Assembly: GCF_963975345.1 (NCBI RefSeq)
Contig: NZ_CAXBGE010000004.1
Location: forward strand, 1-64,000
DNA from: Maricaulis sp963975345
Lineage (GTDB): Bacteria > Pseudomonadota > Alphaproteobacteria > Caulobacterales > Maricaulaceae
Direction: 5' to 3'
Length of the DNA: 64,000 bases
Part shown: in pieces, positions 1-7,906 of the stretch
Position numbering within the stretch: the stretch's first letter is position 1
How the letters are laid out: each line of letters opens with the position of its first letter
Notes under the pieces: model-generated
Database searches by the model: none
What the model was told of the DNA's origin: nothing
What the model saw: the letters and a program-made list of their open reading frames with translations, nothing else
Translations under genes and position numbers: made by a program

Positions 1-1
1 G

Positions 2-1147
2 GGTGCCGGCAAGCCCGCACCGGAACTCGTGATCGACACCGATTCCGATTTCGCAATTTTCTACACCTCCGGTTCGACCGGTGCGCCCAAGGGGGCGGTA
101 TTGACGCATCGAGGCGCGGTCACGGCGGTGATGTCCTACGGTCTGCTCGGTGCGGCGATGAAGCATGCCATGGGCGGCACCGATCATTTCGGCGAGAATC
201 CCGGCGTGCTGGTTGCGGTGCCGCTCTTTCATTGCACCGGATCGCATGCCGTCTTCATGACCTCGTTGCTCTCGGGCCGTAAAATGGTGCTGATGCGCAA
301 ATGGGATGCGGCCGATGCCGTCGATCTGATCGAGCGCGAACAGCTGACCAATATGGTGGGCGTGCCGACCATGACGCATGAGGTCACCCTGGAAGCGGAA
401 CGCCGCGGCGTGCATCTCGACAGTCTGATGGATATGGGTTCGGGCGGCGCAAAGCGGCCTGCGGCGCATGTCGAGCGCCTGACCAAGGTTTTCCCGCAAG
501 CTTGGTCGAGTTCGGGCTATGGCCTGACCGAGACCAATGCGCTGGGCGCCTACAATAATATGGCCGAATACCAGGCCAAGCCGGGCTCGTGCGGCCGCGT
601 TGTGCCTGCTGTCACCGAGATCAAGATCGTCCGACCTGATGGCTCGACGGCACCAACCGGCGAGCCGGGCGAGGTCTGGATCAAGTCGCCTTGCCTGTTC
701 AAGGGCTATCTCAACCAGCCCGAGGCGACGGCGGCTGTGCTGACCGGGGATCGCTGGTTCAAGTCCGGCGATGTCGGCGTGCTTGATGAAGAGGGCTTCC
801 TCTCCATCGTCGACCGGCTCAAGGACATGGTGATCCGCGGCGGCGAGAATATCTCCTGTTTGGAAGTGGAGGGCGCTCTGGCGCGTCATCCCGATATTGT
901 CGAGGCAGCCGTGATCGGCATTCCCGACGAGCGGCTCGGTGAACGTGTCGGCGCGGCAGTCCTGCTGCGCGACGGTGCGAGCCTGCATAATGACGAGATC
1001 GACGCTTTCCTGAAGCCGCATCTGGCCGCCTTCAAACGCCCCGCTCATTACTGGCGTCTCGACGCGCCATTACCGCGTGGCGGCACCGGCAAGGTCGACA
1101 AGCCGGGCCTGAGAAAAGAACTTCTGAGCGATGGAGACATGAACTGA
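2..1147 (+). CDS. Acyl-CoA synthetase, AMP-forming (5' end missing)
   Basis: Partial gene: the frame is open from the window edge, so the N-terminus is missing (381 residues visible; the family is usually 500-550). It should activate a carboxylic acid to its acyl-CoA using ATP. Adenylate-forming (ANL) motifs are in order: the phosphate loop YTSGSTGAPKG near the start, SSGYGLTET, the GDRWFKSGDVG hinge segment, DRLKDMVIRGGENIS, and a C-terminal GGTGKVDK with the catalytic lysine. A GTG at 29 is only an internal codon; the upstream codons are in frame and protein-like. The stop overlaps the next ATG by one base, placing it at the head of a tightly packed beta-oxidation-type operon. Substrate unknown; a medium-chain, aromatic or steroid side-chain acid is possible. 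Confidence 0.9.
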   Translation, partial: GAGKPAPELVIDTDSDFAIFYTSGSTGAPKGAVLTHRGAVTAVMSYGLLGAAMKHAMGGTDHFGENPGVLVAVPLFHCTGSHAVFMTSLLSGRKMVLMRKWDAADAVDLIEREQLTNMVGVPTMTHEVTLEAERRGVHLDSLMDMGSGGAKRPAAHVERLTKVFPQAWSSSGYGLTETNALGAYNNMAEYQAKPGSCGRVVPAVTEIKIVRPDGSTAPTGEPGEVWIKSPCLFKGYLNQPEATAAVLTGDRWFKSGDVGVLDEEGFLSIVDRLKDMVIRGGENISCLEVEGALARHPDIVEAAVIGIPDERLGERVGAAVLLRDGASLHNDEIDAFLKPHLAAFKRPAHYWRLDAPLPRGGTGKVDKPGLRKELLSDGDMN

Positions 1148-1608
1148 TGGCGAGCACCAAGCCCGCAGACCTTGCCAAGCATATCGGCCAGCAGATCGGC
1201 CTGTCCGACTGGATCGAGCTTGACCAGTCTCGCATCGACCAGTTCGCCGATGTCACCGAAGACCATCAATTCATCCATCTCGACGCCGAGCGCGCCGCGA
1301 AGGAAACCCCGTTTGGCGGCACGATCGCCCACGGCTTCCTCTCGCTCTCCATGCTCTCGCGCATGGCGATGGACATCGCCTTCGTGCTGGAGGGCATGGC
1401 GATGGGGATCAATTACGGCTTTGACAAGGTGCGCTTCCTGGTGCCGGTCAGCTCGGGCAAGAAAATTCGCGGCCGCTTCGTGCTTGAGGATGCCGTCGAG
1501 AAAAAACCGGGCCAGTGGATGCTACGCTTCGGCGTCACGGTTGAAATCGAAGGCGAGGACAAGCCCGCCCTTATTGCCCAATGGCTGACGATGCAGGTCG
1601 TCGCCTGA
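1147..1608 (+). CDS. MaoC-family (R)-specific enoyl-CoA hydratase
   Basis: 153-residue single hot-dog-fold protein, the normal size for a bacterial MaoC/PhaJ-type hydratase. The hydratase motif is at residues 33-46 (FADVTEDHQFIHLD), with Asp39 and His44 in the places of the catalytic Asp/His pair. It should hydrate 2-enoyl-CoA to (R)-3-hydroxyacyl-CoA. The start ATG overlaps the ligase stop codon, implying translational coupling. The next gene resembles the dehydrogenase part of peroxisomal MFE-2, which uses the (R)-isomer, so the pair makes biochemical sense. Family assignment is firm; substrate chain length cannot be read from sequence. Confidence 0.9.
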   Translation: MASTKPADLAKHIGQQIGLSDWIELDQSRIDQFADVTEDHQFIHLDAERAAKETPFGGTIAHGFLSLSMLSRMAMDIAFVLEGMAMGINYGFDKVRFLVPVSSGKKIRGRFVLEDAVEKKPGQWMLRFGVTVEIEGEDKPALIAQWLTMQVVA

Positions 1609-1630
1609 AGTCCATTTTCGGAGACATGAT

Positions 1631-2551
1631 ATGAGTGAAATTCGTTTTGACGGCCGCGTTGCCCTTGTCACCGGCGCCGGCAACGGGCTTGGGCGCTCGC
1701 ACGCGCTGGCGCTCGCTTCGCGCGGTGCCAAACTGGTGATCAATGATATGGGCGGCTCGCTCGATGGCACTGGCTCCGGCTCGGCCGCCGAGGATGTCGC
1801 CGCGGAAATCCGTGCGGCCGGCGGCGAGGCGATCTCGCACCGCGCCAATGTCACCAAGGAAGACGAAGTCGCTGACATGGTGGCCGAGGCGATGAAGGCC
1901 TTCGGTCAGGTCGATATCCTGGTCAATAATGCCGGCATCCTGCGCGACAAGAGCTTCGCCAAGATGGACATGGCCGACTTCAACGCCGTCACGTCGGTGC
2001 ACCTGACCGGTTCGGCCATCTGCACCAAGGCGCTGTGGGATCATATGCGCGAGCGCCAGTATGGCCGCATCGTCATGACCTCGTCCTCCTCGGGCATTTA
2101 CGGCAATTTCGGCCAAGCCAATTACGGCGCCGCCAAGATGGGCCTCGTGGGCTTCATGAATGTGCTGCATCTGGAAGGCGCCAAATACGGCATCCGCGTC
2201 AATGCCTTGTCGCCAACGGCAGCGACGCGCATGACCGAAGGCCTGATCCCGGAAGAGGCGCTCAAGCTGATGACGGTCGAGAGCGTCTCCGCCGGTCTGG
2301 TCTATCTGGTCAGCGATGATGCACCCTCGCGTCTGGTGCTGTGCGCCGGTGCCGGCGGTTATGCCGCGACCCGCGTCTACGAGACCGATGGCATTTACCT
2401 GCCACCGGAACAGCAGACACCGGAACATGTCGCCGCCAATATCGAGGCCATCATCGATCCGGCCGGGCAGCAAATGTTTGAACAGGGTGGCCAGCAGACG
2501 ATGAAATTCCTCGGCAAGGCTGCGGCTCATTTCGGCGTGAAGCTGGGCTGA
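1631..2551 (+). CDS. SDR-family (R)-3-hydroxyacyl-CoA dehydrogenase, MFE-2/HSD17B4-like
   Basis: 306-residue short-chain dehydrogenase. The Rossmann glycine motif TGAGNGLG is at residues 14-21, NNAG at 99-102, and the catalytic Ser/Tyr/Lys set near S152, Y165 and K169. The opening (RFDGRVALVTGAGNGLGRSHAL) and the segment following it match the dehydrogenase domain of peroxisomal multifunctional enzyme type 2, as does the C-terminal extension beyond the usual ~250-residue SDR core. It probably oxidises the (R)-3-hydroxyacyl-CoA formed by the MaoC protein encoded 22 bases upstream. A GGAGACATGAT start context gives a good ribosome site. Hydratase and dehydrogenase are separate genes here rather than one fused MFE-2. 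Confidence 0.87.
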   Translation: MSEIRFDGRVALVTGAGNGLGRSHALALASRGAKLVINDMGGSLDGTGSGSAAEDVAAEIRAAGGEAISHRANVTKEDEVADMVAEAMKAFGQVDILVNNAGILRDKSFAKMDMADFNAVTSVHLTGSAICTKALWDHMRERQYGRIVMTSSSSGIYGNFGQANYGAAKMGLVGFMNVLHLEGAKYGIRVNALSPTAATRMTEGLIPEEALKLMTVESVSAGLVYLVSDDAPSRLVLCAGAGGYAATRVYETDGIYLPPEQQTPEHVAANIEAIIDPAGQQMFEQGGQQTMKFLGKAAAHFGVKLG

Positions 2552-2554
2552 TCC

Positions 2555-3370
2555 GTGCACGCCTTTGACCAATCCACCGCGTTGGAGCGGGCCGCTGGCG
2601 AAGGAGCGGATGTCCGCTTCACCGGCGCGGCAACGCCCCACTTCAAGAATATCATCGGCCCCTATGGCGGCTGGAGCGCCGCGATCTTGGCCAAGGCGAT
2701 GATCGAGGCCGCCGGGCCGGAAATGGAGCTGGTCTCGATTACGACCGATTTTCTGGCCGGCGCGCGTGAAGGCCCGGTTACGCTGGACGTCGTCTGTGAT
2801 CGCGGCGGTAAGAATACGCAATTCTGGCATGTCGATCTGACGGCAGCCGGCGATGCCGGGCCATCGAACCGGGCGATGGGGATACTGTCGCGCCGCCGGG
2901 AGACTGTGGCTTGGACCGAGGGTGAGCGACCTGAAGCGCCGGCACCGGAAGATTGCGTCCGCGCCGACCTGCCGATGGCCTGGTCACGCACGGTGGAAAT
3001 GCGCCCGACACGCAGCCCGCCCTTCGCCAAGGGTGATGGCTGCACCCACAGCTTGGCCTGGATCCGGCTCGACCCGGCCCGCCCGCTTGATGCGGTCGCG
3101 CTCGTCGCCTTGGCCGACACGCCGACGCCGCGCCTGTTTCACGTCATCGGTGAATTCGACATGGTCGCGACGGTCTCGATGACCGTCTATCTTCATGCCA
3201 GCCCCGAGGACTATGCTGCGGTTGGTACCGACTACATGCTTATCGAGGCCCATGCCGCACGCGGCGGCCGCGGTTTTTATGATCAACATGCGCGGATCTG
3301 GAGCCGCGACGGACGCCTGCTGGCCACCACCCAGCAAATCGTCTGGTATAAAACAACAATCAAGGAGTGA
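2555..3370 (+). CDS. Acyl-CoA thioesterase-like protein (TesB/double hot-dog type)
   Basis: 271 residues, starting at GTG 2555 three bases after the SDR stop. The size and the two-half layout (N-terminal ATPHFKNIIGPYGGWSAA, C-terminal RGGRGFYDQHARIWSRDGRLLATTQQ) match the TesB-like acyl-CoA thioesterase group with two hot-dog domains; the GRLLATTQQ tail is typical. It probably releases free acid from an acyl-CoA intermediate, or clears dead-end CoA esters, during the breakdown run by the surrounding operon. Its stop overlaps the ribosome-binding region of the thiolase gene. Which thioesterase subgroup it belongs to is inference. Confidence 0.75.
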   Translation: MHAFDQSTALERAAGEGADVRFTGAATPHFKNIIGPYGGWSAAILAKAMIEAAGPEMELVSITTDFLAGAREGPVTLDVVCDRGGKNTQFWHVDLTAAGDAGPSNRAMGILSRRRETVAWTEGERPEAPAPEDCVRADLPMAWSRTVEMRPTRSPPFAKGDGCTHSLAWIRLDPARPLDAVALVALADTPTPRLFHVIGEFDMVATVSMTVYLHASPEDYAAVGTDYMLIEAHAARGGRGFYDQHARIWSRDGRLLATTQQIVWYKTTIKE

Positions 3371-3375
3371 GACCC

Positions 3376-4578
3376 ATGCGTGAAGCTGTCATCGTATCCA
3401 CGGCGCGTACCCCGATCGGCAAGGCCTATCGCGGGGCTTTCAATGCCACTTCCGGCCCGACACTGGGCGGTCACGCCATCGGCGAAGCGGTTAAACGCTC
3501 CGGCGTCGACCCTAATGAGATTGATGATGTCGTAATGGGCTGTGCCATGCAGATGGGCACGACGGGCCGCAATATCGCCCGCAACAGCCTGATCCGTGCC
3601 GGCTTGCCGGACACGGTCGCCGGCATGTCGATGGACCGTCAGTGTGCCTCCGGCATGATGGCGATTGCCACAGCCGCCAAACAGATCATCATCGATGGCA
3701 TGACTGTCACCATTGGCGGCGGGCTGGAGAGCATCTCGCTGGTTCAGACCGACAAGATGACCAAGAATTGGGCGCTCGATCCCTGGATCGTCGAGAACAA
3801 GCCAGAGCTCTATATGTCGATGCTGGAAACGGCCGAAGTCGTTTCCGATCGCTATGGCATCAGCCGCGAAGCCCAGGACGAATACGCCGCCCAGTCACAG
3901 GCCCGCACAGATGCCGCCCAACGGGCCGGCCGTTTCGATGCCGAGATTGTGCCTTTGCCCTCGGTCATGAAAGTCATGAACAAGGAGACCGGCGAAATTA
4001 CAGACCGCGCCGTCACGCTGGAAAAAGATGAGGGCAACCGCCCCGGCACCACGGCGGAATCCCTGGCCGGGCTGAAGCCGGTTTTCGCCGATGGCCTGCG
4101 GATCAAGCAAGGCAAATTCATCACCGCCGGTAATGCCTCCCAGCTTTCTGATGGCGCTTCGGCGGCCGTGATGATGGAAGCCAAGGACGCCGAGCGTCGC
4201 GGCATTGCCCCGCTGGGCATCTATCGCGGCATGGCGGTGGCTGGCACCCATCCCGACGAGATGGGGATCGGTCCGGTGTTCGCGATCCCGAAGCTGCTCA
4301 AGGCCAATGGCCTGAAGGTCAGCGATATCGGCTTGTGGGAGCTCAATGAAGCCTTCGCCGTCCAGGTGATCTATTGCCGCGACAAGCTGGGCATTCCCGA
4401 TGAATTGCTCAATGTCGATGGCGGTGCCGTCTCAATCGGCCACCCCTATGGCATGTCGGGCGCGCGCATGGTTGGCCACGCCCTGATCGAGGGCAAACGC
4501 CGCGGTGCCAAATATGTCGTCTGCACCATGTGTGTCGGCGGCGGCATGGGCGCAGCCGGCCTGTTTGAGGTGGCATGA
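3376..4578 (+). CDS. Thiolase (acetyl-CoA acyltransferase)
   Basis: 400-residue thiolase, full family length. The nucleophile Cys90 lies in MDRQCASGMM, the NEAFA motif is present, the GGAVSIGHPYGMSGARM block carries the catalytic His, and CTMCVGGGMGAAGLFE near the C-terminus carries the second catalytic Cys. It should cleave 3-ketoacyl-CoA with CoA to acetyl-CoA and a shortened acyl-CoA. ATG 3376 was chosen over the in-frame GTG 3367 because AAGGAG at 3362-3367 sits eight bases before it and family proteins start at MREAVIVSTARTP. It completes the ligase-hydratase-dehydrogenase-thiolase set; an acyl-CoA dehydrogenase is the missing step within the window. Confidence 0.93.
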   Translation: MREAVIVSTARTPIGKAYRGAFNATSGPTLGGHAIGEAVKRSGVDPNEIDDVVMGCAMQMGTTGRNIARNSLIRAGLPDTVAGMSMDRQCASGMMAIATAAKQIIIDGMTVTIGGGLESISLVQTDKMTKNWALDPWIVENKPELYMSMLETAEVVSDRYGISREAQDEYAAQSQARTDAAQRAGRFDAEIVPLPSVMKVMNKETGEITDRAVTLEKDEGNRPGTTAESLAGLKPVFADGLRIKQGKFITAGNASQLSDGASAAVMMEAKDAERRGIAPLGIYRGMAVAGTHPDEMGIGPVFAIPKLLKANGLKVSDIGLWELNEAFAVQVIYCRDKLGIPDELLNVDGGAVSIGHPYGMSGARMVGHALIEGKRRGAKYVVCTMCVGGGMGAAGLFEVA

Positions 4579-5552
4579 TGCGCGCGCTCTATTGCCGCGA
4601 ATTTGGTCTGGAAGCCGGCATGAAGGTCGAGGAAATCGACACGCCATTGCTGCCCGCAGCGCATGTGTTGATTGACGTCAAGGCGGCGGGGCTCAACTTT
4701 CCCGACCTGTTGTGCGTGCGCGGCGAATACCAGTTCAAACCGCCTCTGCCCTTCGTGCCGGGCGGTGAGGGGGCGGGCATCGTCACCGCGCTGGGCGAGG
4801 GCGCGACCAATGTCGCCATCGGTGACCGGGTCTGTTTCAACGGCCTCACAGGTGCCTTTGCCGAGCAGGTCGCGGCGCCCGCGGGTGCCGTCGTCAAAAT
4901 CCCCGACAGCATGTCCTTCGAGGAGGGCGCGGGTTTGACGGTGGTCTATGCGACCTCCTATTACGCCTTGAAACAACGCGCCAAACTTCAGCCGGGCGAG
5001 ACCCTGCTGGTGCTCGGCGCCGCCGGCGGCGTCGGCCTCGCGACGGTCGAGCTTGGCAAGGCGATGGGCGCCAAGGTCATCGCCTGTGCCTCCAGCGACG
5101 AAAAACTTGCCGCCGCCAAGGCACATGGTGCCGATGAGGGCATCAACTACACGTCCGAAGACCTGCGCGCCCGGATCAAGGAAATCACCGGCGGCAGGGG
5201 TGTCGATGTGATTTATGACCCGGTGGGCGGCGATTTCGCTGAAACTGCATTCCGCTCAATCGCCTGGGAAGGCCGTCACCTGGTGATCGGTTTTGCCGCA
5301 GGGCCGATCCCGAAGCTCCCGCTCAATCTGCCGCTGCTGAAGGGCGCATCCGTGGTCGGTGTGTTCTGGGGCGCTTGGGCGATGCGCGATCCGGCGGCGC
5401 ACTACGCGAATATGGACGAGCTGTTCGCCATGTTCGAAGCCGGCAAGATCAAGCCGCATGTCGCCGGGCGCTACAAGCTCGACGATTTCCTCGCCGCCTT
5501 TGGCGAACTGTCCGGCCGCAAGGCGATCGGGAAAGTGGTTCTGGTTCCGTAG
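4575..5552 (+). CDS. Zinc-independent quinone oxidoreductase, MDR superfamily (NADPH:quinone oxidoreductase family)
   Basis: 325-residue medium-chain reductase. It has the GroES-like N-terminal half with the quinone-oxidoreductase signature region (FPDLLCVRGEYQFKPPLPFVPGGEGAG) and a Rossmann segment LVLGAAGGVGLATVELGKAMGAKVIA near residues 145-170. The catalytic zinc ligands of alcohol dehydrogenases are absent. The ATG overlaps the thiolase stop (ATGA), so it is the last gene of the operon. In this setting it may reduce an enone or quinone intermediate with NADPH; the true substrate is unknown. It converges on the minus-strand desaturase gene with only 18 bases between stop codons. Confidence 0.87.
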   Translation: MMRALYCREFGLEAGMKVEEIDTPLLPAAHVLIDVKAAGLNFPDLLCVRGEYQFKPPLPFVPGGEGAGIVTALGEGATNVAIGDRVCFNGLTGAFAEQVAAPAGAVVKIPDSMSFEEGAGLTVVYATSYYALKQRAKLQPGETLLVLGAAGGVGLATVELGKAMGAKVIACASSDEKLAAAKAHGADEGINYTSEDLRARIKEITGGRGVDVIYDPVGGDFAETAFRSIAWEGRHLVIGFAAGPIPKLPLNLPLLKGASVVGVFWGAWAMRDPAAHYANMDELFAMFEAGKIKPHVAGRYKLDDFLAAFGELSGRKAIGKVVLVP

Positions 5553-5561
5553 GGTGATGAC

Positions 5562-5585
5562 GGGGACACACTATAGTGTGTCCCC
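5562..5585. repeat. 24-bp perfect palindrome between convergent genes
   Basis: GGGGACACACTA followed directly by its exact reverse complement TAGTGTGTCCCC. The stop codon (TAG) of the minus-strand desaturase-family gene lies inside it at 5571-5573. The position between two convergent genes suits a bidirectional terminator, but no T-run follows on either strand. The GGGGACA...TGTCCCC form also resembles REP-like palindromes associated with RAYT transposases. No second copy was noticed in this window. Confidence 0.7.
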
Positions 5586-6416
5586 TACGCCTCCGTCGGT
5601 GACCGCTGGCGCCGTTCCCGCTTTCACCCGCACCAGCGGCCAGATCAGCTGCTCGCCAACGCTGGTCGGCGGCAAATTCTCGACGCCGATCTTTTCCGGA
5701 TAGCGCCGGGTGATCTTGGCGGTGCCGAACAACACGTCCCAAAAGAATAAGAGATTGCCGAAATTGCCCTTGTAATTCGTGATGCCATCATCGGCATGCT
5801 TGCCGTGATGGGCGCTATGGGTGGCGGGCGTCGAGATGGTGCGCTCAACGACCCACATCACGGGCGAGAGCCATTTGATCCTGTAGAGCGGCTCGTCCCA
5901 GCGCACGTCGGAATGGGCCGCGAAAATCACGCTCATCTTGACCACGAGATAGGCGGCATAGACCCAGCCAAGGCCGAGCCAGATCAGCGCGCCGGACGCC
6001 CACAGGCCGGGCATCATCGCGTAATAAAACAGGTTATTGCGGTAAGAGACGCGGATCGACAGGTATTCGGCATTATGGTGCGGCCGGTGCAGCTTGTAGA
6101 GCCACGGGATCGAATGCGAGGCGCGGTGCCACCAGTATTGTGACAGATCGTCGAAGATCAAAAGCAGGCCCAGCTGGGCCAGAACCGGCCAGCTCGCCAA
6201 CATGCCCTGCGCCTGCGGTGCAACCAGGCTGGCCACCAGCCCACCACCGGCCACGGCCATTGGCTGGATCAACAGCACGAGCCCGAAACCGGCTGCCAGT
6301 TCGACCCAGCCATCGCCGCGCGTCTGACCCGGCTTGCGGAAGAAGCCGGTGAACATGATCTCGAGCAGCACGAAGCTGGCGAAAACGCCGAGAACAGCAA
6401 GATATTCCAGTTTCAT
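5571..6416 (-). CDS. Sterol desaturase / fatty acid hydroxylase superfamily membrane protein
   Basis: 281 residues with four to five hydrophobic segments and the histidine clusters of the diiron fatty-acid-hydroxylase superfamily: HRASH, HRPHH and HSAHHG, spaced as expected for a membrane diiron oxygenase or desaturase. It probably hydroxylates or desaturates a lipid in the inner membrane; the substrate is unknown. The C-terminal codons run into a 24-bp palindrome, which may be a later insertion that reset the stop. It diverges from the Crp/Fnr regulator gene with a 100-base shared promoter region, so it may be that regulator's target. A second member of the superfamily lies at 29149-30117. 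Confidence 0.85.
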   Translation of the reverse strand: MKLEYLAVLGVFASFVLLEIMFTGFFRKPGQTRGDGWVELAAGFGLVLLIQPMAVAGGGLVASLVAPQAQGMLASWPVLAQLGLLLIFDDLSQYWWHRASHSIPWLYKLHRPHHNAEYLSIRVSYRNNLFYYAMMPGLWASGALIWLGLGWVYAAYLVVKMSVIFAAHSDVRWDEPLYRIKWLSPVMWVVERTISTPATHSAHHGKHADDGITNYKGNFGNLLFFWDVLFGTAKITRRYPEKIGVENLPPTSVGEQLIWPLVRVKAGTAPAVTDGGVGDTL

Positions 6417-6459
6417 GGTCGATATCGTCCCGATGCAGGTCCGGATGGATCCGTCGCTC

Positions 6460-6489
6460 TTGAACTAGCGCAGATCGAGCCGATAGAAT
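6460..6489 (+). promoter_or_regulatory. Candidate sigma-70-type promoter for the Crp/Fnr gene
   Basis: TTGAAC at 6460-6465 and TAGAAT at 6484-6489 are separated by 18 bases, a fair housekeeping-type -35/-10 pair, 28 bases upstream of the regulator's ATG. Seen by eye only; many alphaproteobacterial promoters deviate from this consensus. Confidence 0.4.
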
Positions 6490-6516
6490 GCCAATAAGTT
6501 TACAATTGAGGCCAGG

Positions 6517-7293
6517 ATGTCGGATCTGTTTGAATTCACCATGCCGGCTCTGGGTGATTTGTTGACGCCGCGACTGGCGGGATTGCTGCGCGCGGGCGGC
6601 GTGCCGGTCCGCTATCCCGATCAAACGCTGATCCACGCCCGCGGCGATATCAAGCCCGGCCTGTCGATGGTGCGCTCCGGGGCGGTGCGTTTTGGCAATG
6701 CCGGTAGCGACGGATCCTATGTCGTCATCACGCTGATGGGGCCGGGGCAATGCTTTGGCGAGTTCTCACTGTTTGCCGATTTGCCGCGCACCCATGATGC
6801 CGTCGCGATTGGCGAAACCGTCGTTGACCAGATCAACCGCGCCGCATTTGACGCCATCCTTGCCGTGGAGCCCGAATTGAGCCGGATCATGTTGACGGCG
6901 GTGACCGGGCGATTGCATGCGGCGACGGAGCTGATCGATGATATGCGCCGCCTGCCGCTGCCGGTCCGGGCTGCCAAGCTGCTCTGGCAGATGTCCCGTG
7001 CCTCGACACGCTCGGGAGGTCCTGTCCGCTGCACCCAGACTGAACTGGCCTTTGCGTTGGGCGTATCCCGCGTGTCCAGCGGCAGGGCTCTGGCCGTGTT
7101 GCATAAACTTGGTCTGGTGAAACCGGGCTATGGACAGATCGGGGTTCCGGATCGAGATCGGTTGCAGGCGTGGATCAGTGCGCGCGCAAAGCTGTCAGCG
7201 CTTCCGGCCCGGCGCCGGTCAGACGAGTCGCGTTCGGGGACAGGCCCGCTCAAGCTTGGGAGAAGGGGCTGTTCCGGTGTGCGGGACGAATGA
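6517..7293 (+). CDS. Crp/Fnr-family transcriptional regulator
   Basis: 258 residues. The N-terminal cyclic-nucleotide-binding-like beta-barrel includes MGPGQCFGEFSLFADLPRTHDA (about residues 75-96), followed by the long dimer helix and a C-terminal winged helix-turn-helix TQTELAFALGVSRVSSGRAL (about 170-190). The N-terminal Cys cluster of FNR is absent, so it is not an oxygen-sensing iron-sulphur FNR. In the recognition helix the two Arg equivalent to Crp R180 and R185 are kept, but the Glu of Crp E181 is Val and there is no FNR-type ExxSR. The last 44 bases overlap the convergent DUF805 gene, and the basic C-terminal tail looks like an extension. Effector and targets unknown. Confidence 0.87.
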   Translation: MSDLFEFTMPALGDLLTPRLAGLLRAGGVPVRYPDQTLIHARGDIKPGLSMVRSGAVRFGNAGSDGSYVVITLMGPGQCFGEFSLFADLPRTHDAVAIGETVVDQINRAAFDAILAVEPELSRIMLTAVTGRLHAATELIDDMRRLPLPVRAAKLLWQMSRASTRSGGPVRCTQTELAFALGVSRVSSGRALAVLHKLGLVKPGYGQIGVPDRDRLQAWISARAKLSALPARRRSDESRSGTGPLKLGRRGCSGVRDE

Positions 7294-7738
7294 GGGGGTT
7301 GGGTCCGTCATCATACCGGTTCAATCCGGGCGAACTGCGCTGGAGATAAAACACAAACAGCAGGATTTCGCCGAGCGGGATGAAGTGCAGGGCGACGAAC
7401 CACCAGCCCGATCGCCCGATATCGTGAAGGCGCCGGATCGAAACGGCGGCATTGGGGAAAAAGGTCAGGGCCAGAAAGATCAAAGCCAGCGTCCCGAAGG
7501 GCGGCCTGTTGTCGACCAGAACCGTGTTGCCGTCAGACCATATGTACGGCGAGGCCAAGCTGGCAGCCAAGCCATCATGATAGCCTTGGGCATAAGCCCG
7601 CATGATAATGAGCACCACGATGACGAAGATAACCCCGTAGCGGAACAGGACCCAATGCCAGAACTCGCTGCGCGAGGCGCGCCCGTCAAAGCCGAAATAA
7701 TTCCGGGCCACGCTGGCGATGGATTGGAAAAAATTCAT
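7250..7738 (-). CDS. DUF805-family inner-membrane protein
   Basis: 162 residues with the DUF805 hallmarks: an N-terminal YFGFDGRASRSEFW motif, then hydrophobic helices and the ISIRRLHDIGRSGWW-type motif (here VSIRRLHDIGRSGWWF) before a final membrane segment. Family members are small inner-membrane proteins of unknown function (YhaH type). A GGAG lies ten bases before the ATG. Its 3' end overlaps the convergent Crp/Fnr gene by 44 bases; the DUF805 core ends before that, so the overlap falls in the non-conserved tail. Confidence 0.85.
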   Translation of the reverse strand: MNFFQSIASVARNYFGFDGRASRSEFWHWVLFRYGVIFVIVVLIIMRAYAQGYHDGLAASLASPYIWSDGNTVLVDNRPPFGTLALIFLALTFFPNAAVSIRRLHDIGRSGWWFVALHFIPLGEILLFVFYLQRSSPGLNRYDDGPNPLIRPAHRNSPFSQA

Positions 7739-7906
7739 GGACGCTCCAGATCACTCAACAACTATGAGGTGTCATGCCCGGCCTGACAAGCCACTCTCAG
7801 AATCTCATTGGGGCCGTCAGCTGTCTTCTACCGTGCCGATGCTTGACCCGGCCTCGCGGCGCGCCAACACTGGGACAGGATATCGATATGGATACAGGGG
7901 AATGTG

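Noticed and set aside
6517..7293. The Crp/Fnr protein as the regulator of the FNR box before ubiT
   Set aside because: It lacks the cysteines of FNR and the ExxSR recognition residues expected for TTGAT binding.
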